A stretch of 64,000 nucleotides of DNA, from contig CADAXQ010000004.1 of the NCBI GenBank assembly GCA_902791935.1, forward strand, positions 1 to 64,000, read 5' to 3'. The notes beneath the pieces are model-generated. The model saw only the letters and a list, made by a program, of their open reading frames with translations, had not been told where the DNA came from and ran no database searches. This DNA is from an uncultured Erysipelotrichaceae bacterium (GTDB lineage: Bacteria; Bacillota_I; Bacilli_A; RFN20; CAG-826). Below, in pieces: positions 54,214 to 63,763 of this stretch. Within the stretch, counting starts at the first letter, position 1. Every line of letters starts with the position of its first letter. Both the position numbers and the translations under genes were made by a program.

Positions 54214-56004
54214 TTAGATGAGCTTAGATTCTTCTAACAAGATCTCAATATCGGTGTCCTTCACTTTCTTTAATGCCTTCTTTAGGACGACCTTTTCCAT
54301 AAAACTCAAACCCATGTCGGTGATTTTCTTACGGTCAATGGCGTAATAGGTCGCACGGAGCAATTCGCGGATGTCATAACGGGAACCCCAGACTTCCGGA
54401 ACACCGCGGTCAACATTCATCAACGTATAGACGGCTTCCATGCCTGAACGCATTGAATATTCGGTGGTGAAAATGGTGTCGTGTGGAATTTCGGCGAATT
54501 GGCCAATGAAGGCGAAGTTCTTTGATCCTTGCGGAACGACACGCGGACGATCGGTTTCTTTGCGTGGCTGGAAGAAGGCGTCAATATAAGGCATGAAGGC
54601 AGAGGTGGTATTCGCGTGTTTGGTGGCGTATTCTTCGATTTTGTCACTCGGAACGCCGATGTGATACATCCATTCCTCGGCGATTTCGATGCCGGTGCAA
54701 TCGCGCATCGGTTTTTTCACATAGTTGCCAGGACGGTTCGTATAAAGCGAGTAGAACCAAACCAAGACGCGGTCGTGCGGTTGGTCCAAGAATTGGCCTT
54801 GACGGTTGATGGTCCAAGAGCAGCGCCAGAAGTCCCAAGAATCTTTGACGGTGACAATACCGCCCGTGCAGACTTTTCCATCGCGCGGGTCGCGGCCGGT
54901 GATCTTCATGATGTAAGGAATCAAAGTCTCATCGACATCAATGGTCGCGGACATCCAGTTGGTTTCTTCAATGTTGGAGCAGAAATTGTCAACGTCGCCG
55001 AAGGTGCCATCGGTGACTTGGTTTTGCATCTTGCGCCACAAATTCCAAGAATCGCCTTCTTTGTTCTTGATGGATTTCCAGTTCGGGGCGGTCGTTTGAT
55101 TGCCGTAGACCGTGCTATCGACGCAAGAACCATTCGTGATGAAGAGGAGATCGTTTTCACCGAGTTCGATGGTTTCGGCTTTGCCATCACGCGTCAATTC
55201 AATCTTCTTGGCCCATTTTTCGTTCGGGTTCTTCGCATCGAAGATGACGTTGGTCACTTCGGTGTGTGGGATGAATTCCACGCCATGGCTTTCCAAATAG
55301 TGGAGCAACGGAAGAATCATCGAATCGTATTGGTTATAACGGGTGAAGCGAAGCGCGGTGAAATCAGGCAAACCGTCGATGTGGTGGACGTAACGTTGCA
55401 AATAACGTTTCATCTCGAGGGCGCTAGACCATTCTTCGAAGGCAAACATCGTTTGCCAATATAGCCAGAAGTTGGATTTCCAGAAATGGTCATCGAAGCA
55501 ATCGCTGATCTTCTTGTCCTCTAAGTCTTTTTCGGGGGTCATGAAGAGTTTCAGCAATTCTTCTTGGGCTTTGCGGTCCAACGTGAAGTCATGACCGGTA
55601 GGAAGCTTTTGGCCACAATTGGCAGTCGCGCGGCAAAGCGAGTAGTTCGGGTCGGCGTTGTTGAGCCAACGATATTCATCGAGCACCGAGACTTTCGGAT
55701 CGGAGGCAGAAGGAACGTCTTTAAAGACATCCCACATGACTTCAAAGTGGTTATCCATTTCACGGCCACCGCGCATAATGTAGCCGTTTTTCGGATCGTG
55801 GATGCCGTCGCAAGCGCCACCAGCAACAGGATCACGGTCAAAAATATGAATGTGCTTGCCTGGGACTTGCCCATCTCTTACGAGATAGAAGGCAGCGGTA
55901 AGGCCCGCTAAGCCGGAGCCGATGATATAGGCGTTTTTTGTGTCGGCGCCTTCGGGTTTCTTAGGATGTGCGAAGGCTTCATAGTTACCAGCAGAATAAT
56001 ACAT
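54214..56004 (-). CDS. ohyA: Oleate hydratase (myosin-cross-reactive antigen family)
   Basis: FAD enzyme that adds water to the cis-9 double bond of unsaturated fatty acids, detoxifying them. FAD-binding GSGLAGLTAAFYLVRDG at residues 29-45, with FDRDPVAGGACDG and YIMRGGREMDNHFEVMWDVF following, all family hallmarks. 596 aa. AAGGAGA 7 bases before ATG 56004. A TetR regulator is divergently unlinked but adjacent on the same strand upstream, probably controlling it. No frame disruption. Confidence 0.95.
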   Translation of the reverse strand: MYYSAGNYEAFAHPKKPEGADTKNAYIIGSGLAGLTAAFYLVRDGQVPGKHIHIFDRDPVAGGACDGIHDPKNGYIMRGGREMDNHFEVMWDVFKDVPSASDPKVSVLDEYRWLNNADPNYSLCRATANCGQKLPTGHDFTLDRKAQEELLKLFMTPEKDLEDKKISDCFDDHFWKSNFWLYWQTMFAFEEWSSALEMKRYLQRYVHHIDGLPDFTALRFTRYNQYDSMILPLLHYLESHGVEFIPHTEVTNVIFDAKNPNEKWAKKIELTRDGKAETIELGENDLLFITNGSCVDSTVYGNQTTAPNWKSIKNKEGDSWNLWRKMQNQVTDGTFGDVDNFCSNIEETNWMSATIDVDETLIPYIMKITGRDPRDGKVCTGGIVTVKDSWDFWRCSWTINRQGQFLDQPHDRVLVWFYSLYTNRPGNYVKKPMRDCTGIEIAEEWMYHIGVPSDKIEEYATKHANTTSAFMPYIDAFFQPRKETDRPRVVPQGSKNFAFIGQFAEIPHDTIFTTEYSMRSGMEAVYTLMNVDRGVPEVWGSRYDIRELLRATYYAIDRKKITDMGLSFMEKVVLKKALKKVKDTDIEILLEESKLI

Positions 56005-56064
56005 GGTTTTTCTCCTTGCCTTGAAAGGCAATTCCACCTTAAAAGAAAAAAGAAAAACGTCAAA

Positions 56065-56117
56065 TGGTCAATTTTTGATAACTGACAAGAAATAAGAAAA
56101 TAAATTCAAATTGACCA
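56065..56117. promoter_or_regulatory. Inverted repeat upstream of oleate hydratase
   Basis: TGGTCAATTT (56065-56074) and AAATTGACCA (56108-56117) are exact 10-bp inverted arms with 33 bases between, in the AT-rich gap before the gene. Candidate binding region for the neighbouring TetR regulator or a looping site. Confidence 0.45.
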
Positions 56118-56154
56118 ATAAATTTACAAATTATATAAAATGACAAAAATAGAA

Positions 56155-56724
56155 TTATTTTCGACCGGAATAGGCATTCAAGGCGTTAGGAATCGTCCCT
56201 TTGATGAGAGGGGAAAGATGGTCAATAATCATTTGCGGATCTTCTTTCATCCCGCGGTCCACCCATCCAACCATGATATCCACGAAAGAAACGGTATAAA
56301 AATTCGCGATGAAATCTTTATCGATTTGAGCGATGTCTTGAATGCGCAGACTGGTCGCGACTTCATTGACAACGTGATTCAATAAAGGCAAGGTAAGATG
56401 ATAAAGGTAGCGCATCAACGTATCTTTTGAGACGGAATGGTAGATATTCATCACGAAGGATTTCTCTTTTTTGGCCAACAAAAAGATATCTAAGAACCCT
56501 TCTTCCCAAGTGGTATAATCGCGATTTTGTTTCAAGGCAACATCCGCTTCGCTTTGACAGATCCATTCCACCAAGTCAGCGATGTCATCGAAATGATAAT
56601 AGAACGTCTGACGGCGAATGCCAGTCCGTTCGCATAGCTCACCGACGGTGATTTTGTTCAGGGGTTTTTCTGCGCACAATTCCTTCAAGGATTGTGCCAA
56701 AGCTTTCTTGGTTAATTGTGACAT
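56155..56724 (-). CDS. TetR/AcrR-family regulator
   Basis: N-terminal helix-turn-helix LNKITVGELCERTGIRRQTFYYHFDDIADLVEWIC (residues about 22-56) and an all-helical ligand domain with NFYTVSFVDIMVGWVDRGMKEDP, typical of the TetR_C_7/DhaS-like branch. 189 aa. The start codon sits inside the palindrome TGACATATGTCA (56719-56730), and an extended -10 (TGCTATATT) is directly upstream, so autoregulation and a leaderless message are likely. Probably controls oleate hydratase in response to fatty acids (inference from adjacency). Confidence 0.87.
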   Translation of the reverse strand: MSQLTKKALAQSLKELCAEKPLNKITVGELCERTGIRRQTFYYHFDDIADLVEWICQSEADVALKQNRDYTTWEEGFLDIFLLAKKEKSFVMNIYHSVSKDTLMRYLYHLTLPLLNHVVNEVATSLRIQDIAQIDKDFIANFYTVSFVDIMVGWVDRGMKEDPQMIIDHLSPLIKGTIPNALNAYSGRK

Positions 56725-56740
56725 ATGTCATAATATAGCA
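56719..56740 (-). promoter_or_regulatory. TetR autoregulatory operator and extended -10
   Basis: Perfect 12-bp palindrome TGACATATGTCA overlaps the tetR ATG (56722-56724). On the minus strand TGCTATATT ends 7 bases before the ATG. Confidence 0.55.
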
Positions 56741-56885
56741 CATCAGAAGAAAATGTCGTCGTGTATCTTGTAATATTCCGTGAAGCAAGTATTTAAATGA
56801 TGGTCGAATGGCAATTTTCGGCCTGAGGCTACATTCTTTTTTCAAAAACTTTCAAATTTAATAGAAAACTTTCAAATCAATAAAA

Positions 56886-58124
56886 TTATTTTGCAGCAAC
56901 AGCAGCTGCTTCTTCTTTCCGATGCAATGGTTCACAAAGGAAGAAAAGAATGCTTGATACACCAACCGAAGCACAGGTAAAGATGCAAAGGGCTAAAGGA
57001 TTGTTTTCGTATAAGTAGGAATGTAAGAAAGAGAACGCGAAGGCAGAAACACCATAGGCAAGCTCGTAGAAACCAAACGCTTTCGCACGATCTGCCTTCG
57101 GGGATAGGGAAGTGACGCCCGATAATAACACGGATTCCATCGCACCCATCCCAATGCCCCAGAACGTCAATCCTAAGAACACAATCGACAAATTGGTGTT
57201 CCAGAAGAAGCAGAAGGCATAAGGGGCAGTGAGTAAGGCAGCAAGGCCCACGCTATAAAACCCAATGCGGTCATAAAGGAAGCCGAATAACAAGGCCGCA
57301 ACGGCGTCAACTAACATCGCATAAGAATAAAGCAACGGGAAGAGATTGTCTGAGACCAGTGATAAATCAGCCAAATGCTTATCAATCAAGCCAAAGGAAT
57401 CCATAAAGCCCATCGCAAAGACAAAGGCGGCAACGACAAAGAGAATATAGGTCTTGCTCGTTAAGAAAGAACCGAGTTTTTCTTTGCTGTCATGCTCAAA
57501 GGATTCTGGCTTTGGGAATAAGAACCGCGATGTCCAAAGCAAGGCCAAGCAAAGGATAGCGGGGATGCTTAAGAAAGCAAAACCCCAGATATATTGGGCG
57601 TATTGGCTATCTTGCGCCCGCCATGAATAGACGGCCGTTAAAATTAAAGGGCCAATACAGGCACCGATTTGATCTAACGCTTCTCCTAACGCAAAGCTTT
57701 TGCCTGCCCCACGTTCTTTCGCCGCGAAGGAGACTAACGCACTTTTCGAAGGCTTCTTAATCGCCTTGCCAAACTTCTCCATCAAGATGAAGAAGACGGC
57801 AAGTTGCCACTTCCCATTAGGCACCAATGCGAGTAGAGGCACGGAAGCCATATCAATCGTGTAACCAAGAATCGTGAATAACCAGTACTTTTTGGTTTTA
57901 TCGGATAACCAACCAAAGAACAAACGGAGTCCTGAACCGAGTAATGTAGCCACGCCACCAACGGCGGCAATCACGATCGTCGGTGCCCCTAAAAACGATT
58001 CGAACTTCCCTTGGACGGAATTCGCCCCTTCAAAGACCATGTCATTGAATAACGACATGATCGACATCAAAACGATGAAGATGAATGCTTTTTGACTGAC
58101 GGTTAAGGGTTTACGTTTCGTCAT
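56886..58124 (-). CDS. Major facilitator superfamily transporter
   Basis: Twelve-helix MFS permease, 412 aa. Motif-A-like loop GLRLFFGWLSDKTKKYWLF between helices 2 and 3 and a symmetrical FGFLYDRIGFYSVGL in the second half. KAIKKPSKSALVSFAAKERGAGKSFALGEALDQIGA follows helix 4 and is typical of the uncharacterised MFS group with drug or organic-acid links. Substrate unknown. Next to a glycosidase-like gene on the same strand. Weak ribosome-binding site. Confidence 0.88.
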   Translation of the reverse strand: MTKRKPLTVSQKAFIFIVLMSIMSLFNDMVFEGANSVQGKFESFLGAPTIVIAAVGGVATLLGSGLRLFFGWLSDKTKKYWLFTILGYTIDMASVPLLALVPNGKWQLAVFFILMEKFGKAIKKPSKSALVSFAAKERGAGKSFALGEALDQIGACIGPLILTAVYSWRAQDSQYAQYIWGFAFLSIPAILCLALLWTSRFLFPKPESFEHDSKEKLGSFLTSKTYILFVVAAFVFAMGFMDSFGLIDKHLADLSLVSDNLFPLLYSYAMLVDAVAALLFGFLYDRIGFYSVGLAALLTAPYAFCFFWNTNLSIVFLGLTFWGIGMGAMESVLLSGVTSLSPKADRAKAFGFYELAYGVSAFAFSFLHSYLYENNPLALCIFTCASVGVSSILFFLCEPLHRKEEAAAVAAK

Positions 58125-58196
58125 GGGTTCTACCAGGAAAAGAATTTCCGTGTCTCACAAGTATAGGCGTATCTTCTATGCCGTCTAGAGAGAAGA

Positions 58197-58227
58197 AAAG
58201 GATCCGCCATCTTTTGACGAATCCTTT
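58197..58227 (-). terminator. Terminator after the interrupted glycosidase-like gene
   Basis: 12-bp stem (G:T pairs allowed) AAAGGATTCGTC/GGCGGATCCTTT on the minus strand, 7-base loop, followed by TTCTTC. Moderate T tract. Confidence 0.6.
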
Positions 58228-58245
58228 ACCCATTATTAACTCACC

Positions 58246-60246
58246 TTATTCCAATACGAACGTTGCGGTGGATAAGGGTTCAAACGGGATATCTAACGTG
58301 ATGGAGTCGTTCTCCTGGTGAAAGGGAATCTTTTCTTCCGTTCCATCCCGTTTGATCCAGGTGATAGAAGTAAACGGAACATTCCGTAACATGAAGGAAA
58401 CGTTTTCGAAGCGGCTGTAATTCGCATTCGTGAAGAATAAGACGTAACGATTGCTTTGCTCATAAAGATAGGCATATACCCCTTCGTTCGCACTATAGGC
58501 AATCGGGGTTTTGACTTGGGATAACATATGTTTTTCCCATAATCCCACCCGTAAGCTAAAGAAGAAGGCGGTATCGTCGTTGCCTTGAACGATATAAGGA
58601 TAGACGTAGAAGTGATTGCCATCACAAGCAACGCCGTTCCCGTTTCGGTTCATTCTGGGGTCATATAGCCCTGAGGCAACAGAGACGTCTTTGTCATATT
58701 TGATTTGGACATAATCCCCGGCACGGCGTTGGGCGCAAACGCGGTAATGATGGAAGTTGTGATAGGGACCTTCTTCGCCCATCTCCAAGGTGGCATGCAT
58801 CCGACATTGCCCTTCGTTGGAAGCGGATACGGCATGAATCAATGATAAGAGCCCCCGTTCTTGTAACGCCAAGACGGCGCCGCCATCGACCACGACGAAG
58901 TTATCATGGAAGAGGTTCTTTAGTTCTTCTTCCGAGAAGTTCCAGACATTATCTCCCGTTAAGACAATCGTCTGGCCAAGGAATGATTTGCTTTTGCTGA
59001 CTTGATAAGAATAACCTAACGAGGAGAAGTAACCGACAGGATCAAAATCGGTGGGGATTAATGATAAGAATCCTTCCTTGTGCCGGTGATAAACCGTATG
59101 TTCATCAAGTGGGAAAATGAGTCCTCTCATTTGACTTGGCAAGAGATGCAGATTCATCACGGCATTCAGATAGGGGGTGATGTCTTGTATCGCCTCGCCA
59201 TAATGGAATTGTTCTTGTACTCCATTCCCCGTCGATTCAAAGATGTTATAGGTCATGCCGCTTAATCCTAGTGGCAATGCCCCTTCGACTTGGAATTGCA
59301 CAAACTTCGCATCTTTGGAGAACAAACAATAAGAGCTGTTCTCCAATTCGGGATAGATGGCGCAATCATCCCCGATGAACGAACGGTTCACGACGGAGAT
59401 GCGGTTAAAGTCGAAGTAGTACGCCTTAGAACCCATTTCGCGGTACGCTGGCAAATGGATGCGGTCAATCTTGACCCCATCATAACAAAGGTCTTGATGT
59501 AAGGTTGCCCAATCTCTTGCTTCCATCGCGTGTTGCCATGGCGTAGAGCTCATTAATCCAATATGGGTTTTGACGCCTAAGGAAGCAATGGTTTTGGCAA
59601 TGTCTTTCGCTAAGCCATCTATCGTCTTCCAAGAAACATCTAACCAAGCAGCCCGTTCGGGAGAAGGTTCCCGCGCCGATAAATTCTTCACAAATGTTTC
59701 ACGCGATTCGACTTTGCCTAGTGCCTTGGAGAATTGCTCCATATGGATTGGACAAAAACAACCGCCCCAGTCTAAGGGATCATGGTTATGTAATCGAAAG
59801 TCGTCTTCAATCCATAAAACATCTGGCTCTAATTCTTTGACGTAATACGTCAACAAATCTAAATAGTATTTCTTCCATTCGGGATCGGAAGGGCAAGCAA
59901 CCATCGTGCAGGCTTTGCCATTACGGTCCACCATCGTCTGAAAATGTTGCCCCGGTTGCAATGTTCTACCCCGGTCCACATGCCCGATTTCCATCCAAGG
60001 ATTTAATGAGAAAGTAAGCCCCGCTTCTAAGAAACGTTTCTTCGCTTGCTTCATCACATCCATCCAAGGCTTTAATTCTTCTTTGGTGATGTGCCCAACA
60101 TTAAATTATTCGCCATTAAAAATCAGGATGACGTTTTGAATGCCATAACGAAGGCAAAACTGTGTGATGCTATGGATTCGTTCGTCCGCGTATTCATCGG
60201 GATAAAACTGCGCCCGTAGGCAATGAAGAAATGAAGTGGTTTTCAT
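58246..60246 (-). pseudogene. Glycosidase-like TIM-barrel protein interrupted by an in-frame TAA
   Basis: From ATG 60246 the frame encodes MKTTSFLHCLRAQFYPDEYADERIHS ... NVILIFNGE, then TAA (60106-60108), then continues in the same frame FNVGHITKEELKPWMDVMKQAKKRFLEAGLTFSLNPW to 58246, about 665 residues in all. The body looks like a GH42-type or related barrel: ELEPDVLWIEDDFRLHNHDPLDWGGCFCP, THIGLMSSTPW, then a Rossmann-like segment TIVLTGDNVWNFSEEELKNLF and a C-terminal beta domain. One base change would restore it. A downstream ATG at 60063 could give an N-terminally shortened product lacking the first barrel strand. Confidence 0.75.
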
Positions 60247-60341
60247 AGGGGATACCTTTGTCTTTCTTATTGTAGAAGAAAAAACACCTTTCGGTAGTAG
60301 CAAAACAAAACAAAAATGTATGGTTTTCCTTGCAGAAAAGC

Positions 60342-60366
60342 AAAAAGGGGCAGGAAAACCCGCCTC
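60342..60366 (-). terminator. Terminator of the thyA-folA operon
   Basis: GGCGGG/CCTGCC stem (one G:T) with TTTT loop, then CCTTTTTG, on the minus strand just past folA. Confidence 0.7.
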
Positions 60367-60383
60367 TTTTGTAGCACGGTTGT

Positions 60384-60899
60384 TTATAACGATTTTGGAT
60401 TTTGATTCTGGTAGGTCACGAAACGAATGGAATAGCCGTTGTCTTCTTGTGGTTCTGAAGCAGAGACGACGACGAAGTTTGGATCGGCATCAAGATTTGG
60501 GAAGAAGACTTCGGCATGGCCATCCGCCGCTACCTTGGTGAGATACACCTCTTGGACGTAGGGCAACATCTGGCGATAGATAGAGGCACCCCCGATGATA
60601 TAGACATCGTCTTTTTCTAAGGCGGTTTTGATGGCAGCTTTAAAATCCTCAAACGTATGGACGTTGATGACGTCAGGATAGGTATGGGTAGGATCTTGGG
60701 ATAAGACGATATTCACCCGGTTCTTTAAAGGCTTGCTACCCGGAAACGAAAGCAATGTGTTTTCTCCTAAGGCAACCGTGTGGTGAGAGGTGGTCTTCCG
60801 AAAGAAAGCCATATCCAAAGGGAGATGGAACAAAAGACCGTTCTTTTTTCCAATCCCGAAATGTTCGTCGCAGTTTAAGATGGCGCGTAACGTAAACAT
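60384..60899 (-). CDS. folA: Dihydrofolate reductase
   Basis: Regenerates tetrahydrofolate with NADPH after the thymidylate synthase reaction. Family blocks: LRAILNCDEHFGIGKKNGLLFHLPLDMAFFRKTT (substrate pocket with Asp at the usual position), TVALGENTLLSFP, and VYIIGGASIYRQMLPYVQEVYLTKV. 171 aa. Starts 4 bases after the thyA stop with no own Shine-Dalgarno, so it is coupled to thyA. At the standard 'GRKTWES' site it has GENTLLSFP, a mild deviation. Confidence 0.93.
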   Translation of the reverse strand: MFTLRAILNCDEHFGIGKKNGLLFHLPLDMAFFRKTTSHHTVALGENTLLSFPGSKPLKNRVNIVLSQDPTHTYPDVINVHTFEDFKAAIKTALEKDDVYIIGGASIYRQMLPYVQEVYLTKVAADGHAEVFFPNLDADPNFVVVSASEPQEDNGYSIRFVTYQNQNPKSL

Positions 60900-60902
60900 A
60901 AA

Positions 60903-61733
60903 TTAAATCGCAACCGGGATCTTTTTCCCGAGTTTTTCATATTCGTAATCTTCGAGCTCAAAGCTATCGACCGTAAAGTCATAGAAGTTCGTGATGGACG
61001 TATCCATCTTTAACTTCGGGGCGGGATGTTGTGGTTTGGCCATGATTTCTTTGACCAAATCCACGTGGCGGTCATAAATATGAGCGTCCGCGATGACGTG
61101 GAGCAATGTGCCTGCTTTTAAACCAGAGACTTGGGCAATCATCATTAATAACAACGAATATTGCAACACATTCCAGTTATTCGCGGTCAACATATCATTC
61201 GAGCGTTGATTCAAGATGCCGTTCAACGTATCGCCAGAGACATTGAATGTCATCGAATAGGCACAAGGATAAAGATGCATCTCATGAAGGTCTTCAAAGT
61301 TATAGATGTTCGTCATGATACGACGCGATGCCGGATGATGTTTTAAGTCATAAAGCACGCGGTCGACTTGATCAAATTCCCCTTCGGGATAGATGGCCTT
61401 CTTCGCGAGTTGGTAACCATAGGCTTTTCCAATCGAGCCCGTTTCATCGGCCCAGGCATCCCAGATGTGCGAATGCAAGTCATGCACATTATTCGACTTC
61501 TTTTGCCAAATCCATAAGATTTCGTCTAAGCAATTCTTAAACGCGGTCTTCCGGATGGTTAAAATCGGCAATTCTTCTTGCAAGTTATAACGATTCACAA
61601 TGCCGAATTTCTTGATGGTATGGGCCGGGGTCCCATCTTCCCAATGCGGACGGACTTCCGCCTTGGTATCCCACACCCCATTTGTCAGGATATCTTGGCA
61701 ATTCTCTATAAAAATCTGATCGGCACGCGACAT
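60903..61733 (-). CDS. thyA: Thymidylate synthase
   Basis: Methylates dUMP using methylene-THF. Catalytic Cys in HLYPCAYSMTFNVSGDTLNGILNQRSNDM; nucleotide-binding ASRRIMTNIYN and the HVIADAHIYDRHVD segment are conserved. About 276 aa. AAGGAG 11 bases before ATG 61733; the longer frame to 61844 has no site and overlaps the upstream gap. Operon with folA; functionally linked to glyA at 15.8 kb. Confidence 0.96.
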   Translation of the reverse strand: MSRADQIFIENCQDILTNGVWDTKAEVRPHWEDGTPAHTIKKFGIVNRYNLQEELPILTIRKTAFKNCLDEILWIWQKKSNNVHDLHSHIWDAWADETGSIGKAYGYQLAKKAIYPEGEFDQVDRVLYDLKHHPASRRIMTNIYNFEDLHEMHLYPCAYSMTFNVSGDTLNGILNQRSNDMLTANNWNVLQYSLLLMMIAQVSGLKAGTLLHVIADAHIYDRHVDLVKEIMAKPQHPAPKLKMDTSITNFYDFTVDSFELEDYEYEKLGKKIPVAI

Positions 61734-61884
61734 AACCTGTTTTCTCCTTCGTTTTCTTCTTTTTATGATAGGCGGAAACCAATCTAAAAGACAGGAAAAC
61801 GATGTTTCGAAATCGGTAATCTTATCCCTAAAGCAAGATTCCAAGAAAAGAAAAATCCCGAACGAATCGGGATTTCATTTCTGG

Positions 61885-61968
61885 TGGTGCGGGAAATCGG
61901 ACTTGAACCGACATGGGAATCCCATACGCACCTCAAACGTACGCGTCTACCAGTTCCGCCATTCCCGC
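61885..61968 (-). tRNA. tRNA-Leu (anticodon GAG)
   Basis: Minus strand: acceptor GCGGGAA with TTCCCGC, D arm GGCGGAACTGGTAGACGC, anticodon stem TACGT/GCGTA with loop TTGAGGT (GAG), long variable arm, T arm GGTTCAAGTCC, encoded CCA. Second tRNA-Leu of the window. Confidence 0.95.
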
Positions 61969-62024
61969 AGCGCTCATTATTATAATGAAGCTTTTCGGCT
62001 TAGGCAACAGGAATTCTTGGGAAG

Positions 62025-63593
62025 TTAAACGTGTGCTAAATCCGGGAAGAAGAGGCACGCCATCAAAAAGTAAATCAACAATGTCGTGACATCCATCACA
62101 GTGGTTAACATCGGTTGCGAAAGTAAGGCTGGGTCTTTCTTGATGGCCGCGGCACCTAATGGCAATAAAGTGCCAATCAACTTCGAAGCAATGATGGCAA
62201 TGAACATCGTGATGGCGACAAGCCCAGAGAAAGTGATGGTATGCAAAGCAAAGTCTGCTGCACGCGGGTCGCTAAAGACAGTCCCGTTCCATAAAATCAT
62301 ATTGGAATAATCCACGTCGCGCGTGTAAACCTTCACGATACCAGTGTATTGTTCTAACAAAACCCACAAGAAAGCAAATATACCGGTAAACAAAGCGACC
62401 AATAGTCCCGACTTGAATTCCTTCCATAACACTTTTCCGACATCTTTCGGCGTGAATTCATTGACCGCCAAGCCACGGATCATAAGCCCCGTTGTTTGCC
62501 CCCCTGCGTTGCCACCCGTATCCATCAAAGTGGGAACAAAGCTCACCAAAATCGGTAAGCTGACAAAGATTTGCTGGGTTTCTAACCGATTCAGAACCAT
62601 GGTGGTGAAGGTGCCTAATATCAGCAAGGCGATGAGCCAAGGAAAACACTTCTTAGCGCTTTCCCAAGCAGTCATGCTCATATAAGGCTTCTCGGTTGGT
62701 TCCATGTTGGTCATACGGGCCATATCTTCTGCGGATTCTTCCGTCATGACGTCGACCGCATCGTCGACCGTGACGATACCTAACAAACAATGATCTTCAT
62801 TTAAGACGGCCATCGCGTTCAAGTCATACTTACGGAACATGTTCGCGACTTCCTCTTTATCGGTATTCACGTGGCAATAAGGGGCGTCTTTGTTCATGAT
62901 GGACGTAATCGGCGCATCGTCTTTGGCCCAAATCAAATCATCCAAGTCTAGCGTGCCGACAAAACGGCGTTTGTCATTGCGGACGAAGATGGTATAGACC
63001 GTTTCGGCTTCGCGTCCGATTTTCCGGACGGCTTCAATCGCTTCTTTGACGGTGCAGCCTTGTTTGATTTCCAAGAACTCCGTCGTCATGATGGCACCGG
63101 CAGTGTCATCTTGATATTTCAAAAGCTTATTGATGTCTTGCCGCATGTCGGGATCTGCCGCAGCCAAAACCTTTTTGGCCAAGTTGGCGGGCATGTCACC
63201 GACCGTATCCGCAACATCGTCTGCAGATTGTTGATTGATTAAGGCCACGAGTTCTTTGTTGGTCATGGCCTGGACAAGCGCCTCTTTTGTTTCTTGGGAG
63301 AGCTCGTCATAAAGCGAGGCGTTTTGTTCGGACTTCGTATCGCGGAACAACGTGATTAACTCTTTGATATCGAGTTCTTCGCAAGCCTTCGCAATATCGG
63401 CATCGGGAACGGAATCAAAGATGTTCTTTAACTTTTCGGCATCATGGCGTTCGATGGCGTCACGCAAAATATCTTCATTAAAGGTGCTTTCCGTGACATC
63501 TTCGGAAGTCGCTTCATCTAAAGGGACATCGAGTTCAATCGGTTTCTTTTCTTCGTTTGACTCGGCTGGTTTCTTTGGTTCTTTTTCTTCCAT
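62025..63593 (-). CDS. mgtE: Magnesium transporter MgtE
   Basis: Mg2+ channel of the inner membrane. Order: acidic N-terminal tail, helical N domain with MPANLAKKVLAAADPDMRQDINKLLKYQDDTAGAIMTTEF, two CBS domains (FVGTLDLDDLIWA and LLGIVTVDDAVDVMTEESAEDMARM), then five transmembrane helices with PWLIALLILGTFTTMVLNR and the selectivity segment SFVPTLMDTGGNAGGQTTGLMIRGLA. About 522 aa from ATG 63593, preceded by GAAGGAGGG. C-terminal LIYFLMACLFFPDLAHV. A known Mg2+-gated fold; regulation by the CBS/N domains. Confidence 0.96.
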   Translation of the reverse strand: MEEKEPKKPAESNEEKKPIELDVPLDEATSEDVTESTFNEDILRDAIERHDAEKLKNIFDSVPDADIAKACEELDIKELITLFRDTKSEQNASLYDELSQETKEALVQAMTNKELVALINQQSADDVADTVGDMPANLAKKVLAAADPDMRQDINKLLKYQDDTAGAIMTTEFLEIKQGCTVKEAIEAVRKIGREAETVYTIFVRNDKRRFVGTLDLDDLIWAKDDAPITSIMNKDAPYCHVNTDKEEVANMFRKYDLNAMAVLNEDHCLLGIVTVDDAVDVMTEESAEDMARMTNMEPTEKPYMSMTAWESAKKCFPWLIALLILGTFTTMVLNRLETQQIFVSLPILVSFVPTLMDTGGNAGGQTTGLMIRGLAVNEFTPKDVGKVLWKEFKSGLLVALFTGIFAFLWVLLEQYTGIVKVYTRDVDYSNMILWNGTVFSDPRAADFALHTITFSGLVAITMFIAIIASKLIGTLLPLGAAAIKKDPALLSQPMLTTVMDVTTLLIYFLMACLFFPDLAHV

Positions 63594-63763
63594 ATCTGTC
63601 CCTCCTTCGTTACTTCTCAGTAAGTCTAGCCTCTTTTCTAACGGAAAGGAAACCCGAACACCATTTTTTCTCTTGTTCAAAAATACTTTTGTTGCTTCTT
63701 CATACGCAAAGACGAAGCGATGTTTTATAATAGACGCGTCCTAAAGGAGTAAGAACACAAATT

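Noticed and set aside
54529-55464. 311-aa open frame on the plus strand opposite oleate hydratase
   Set aside because: It is antisense to a clear, complete oleate hydratase and shows no family motif or Shine-Dalgarno; a codon-bias shadow.
60103-60108. Stop-codon recoding (TAA read as an amino acid)
   Set aside because: TAA and TGA both terminate many other intact genes here, and no recoding element is visible.
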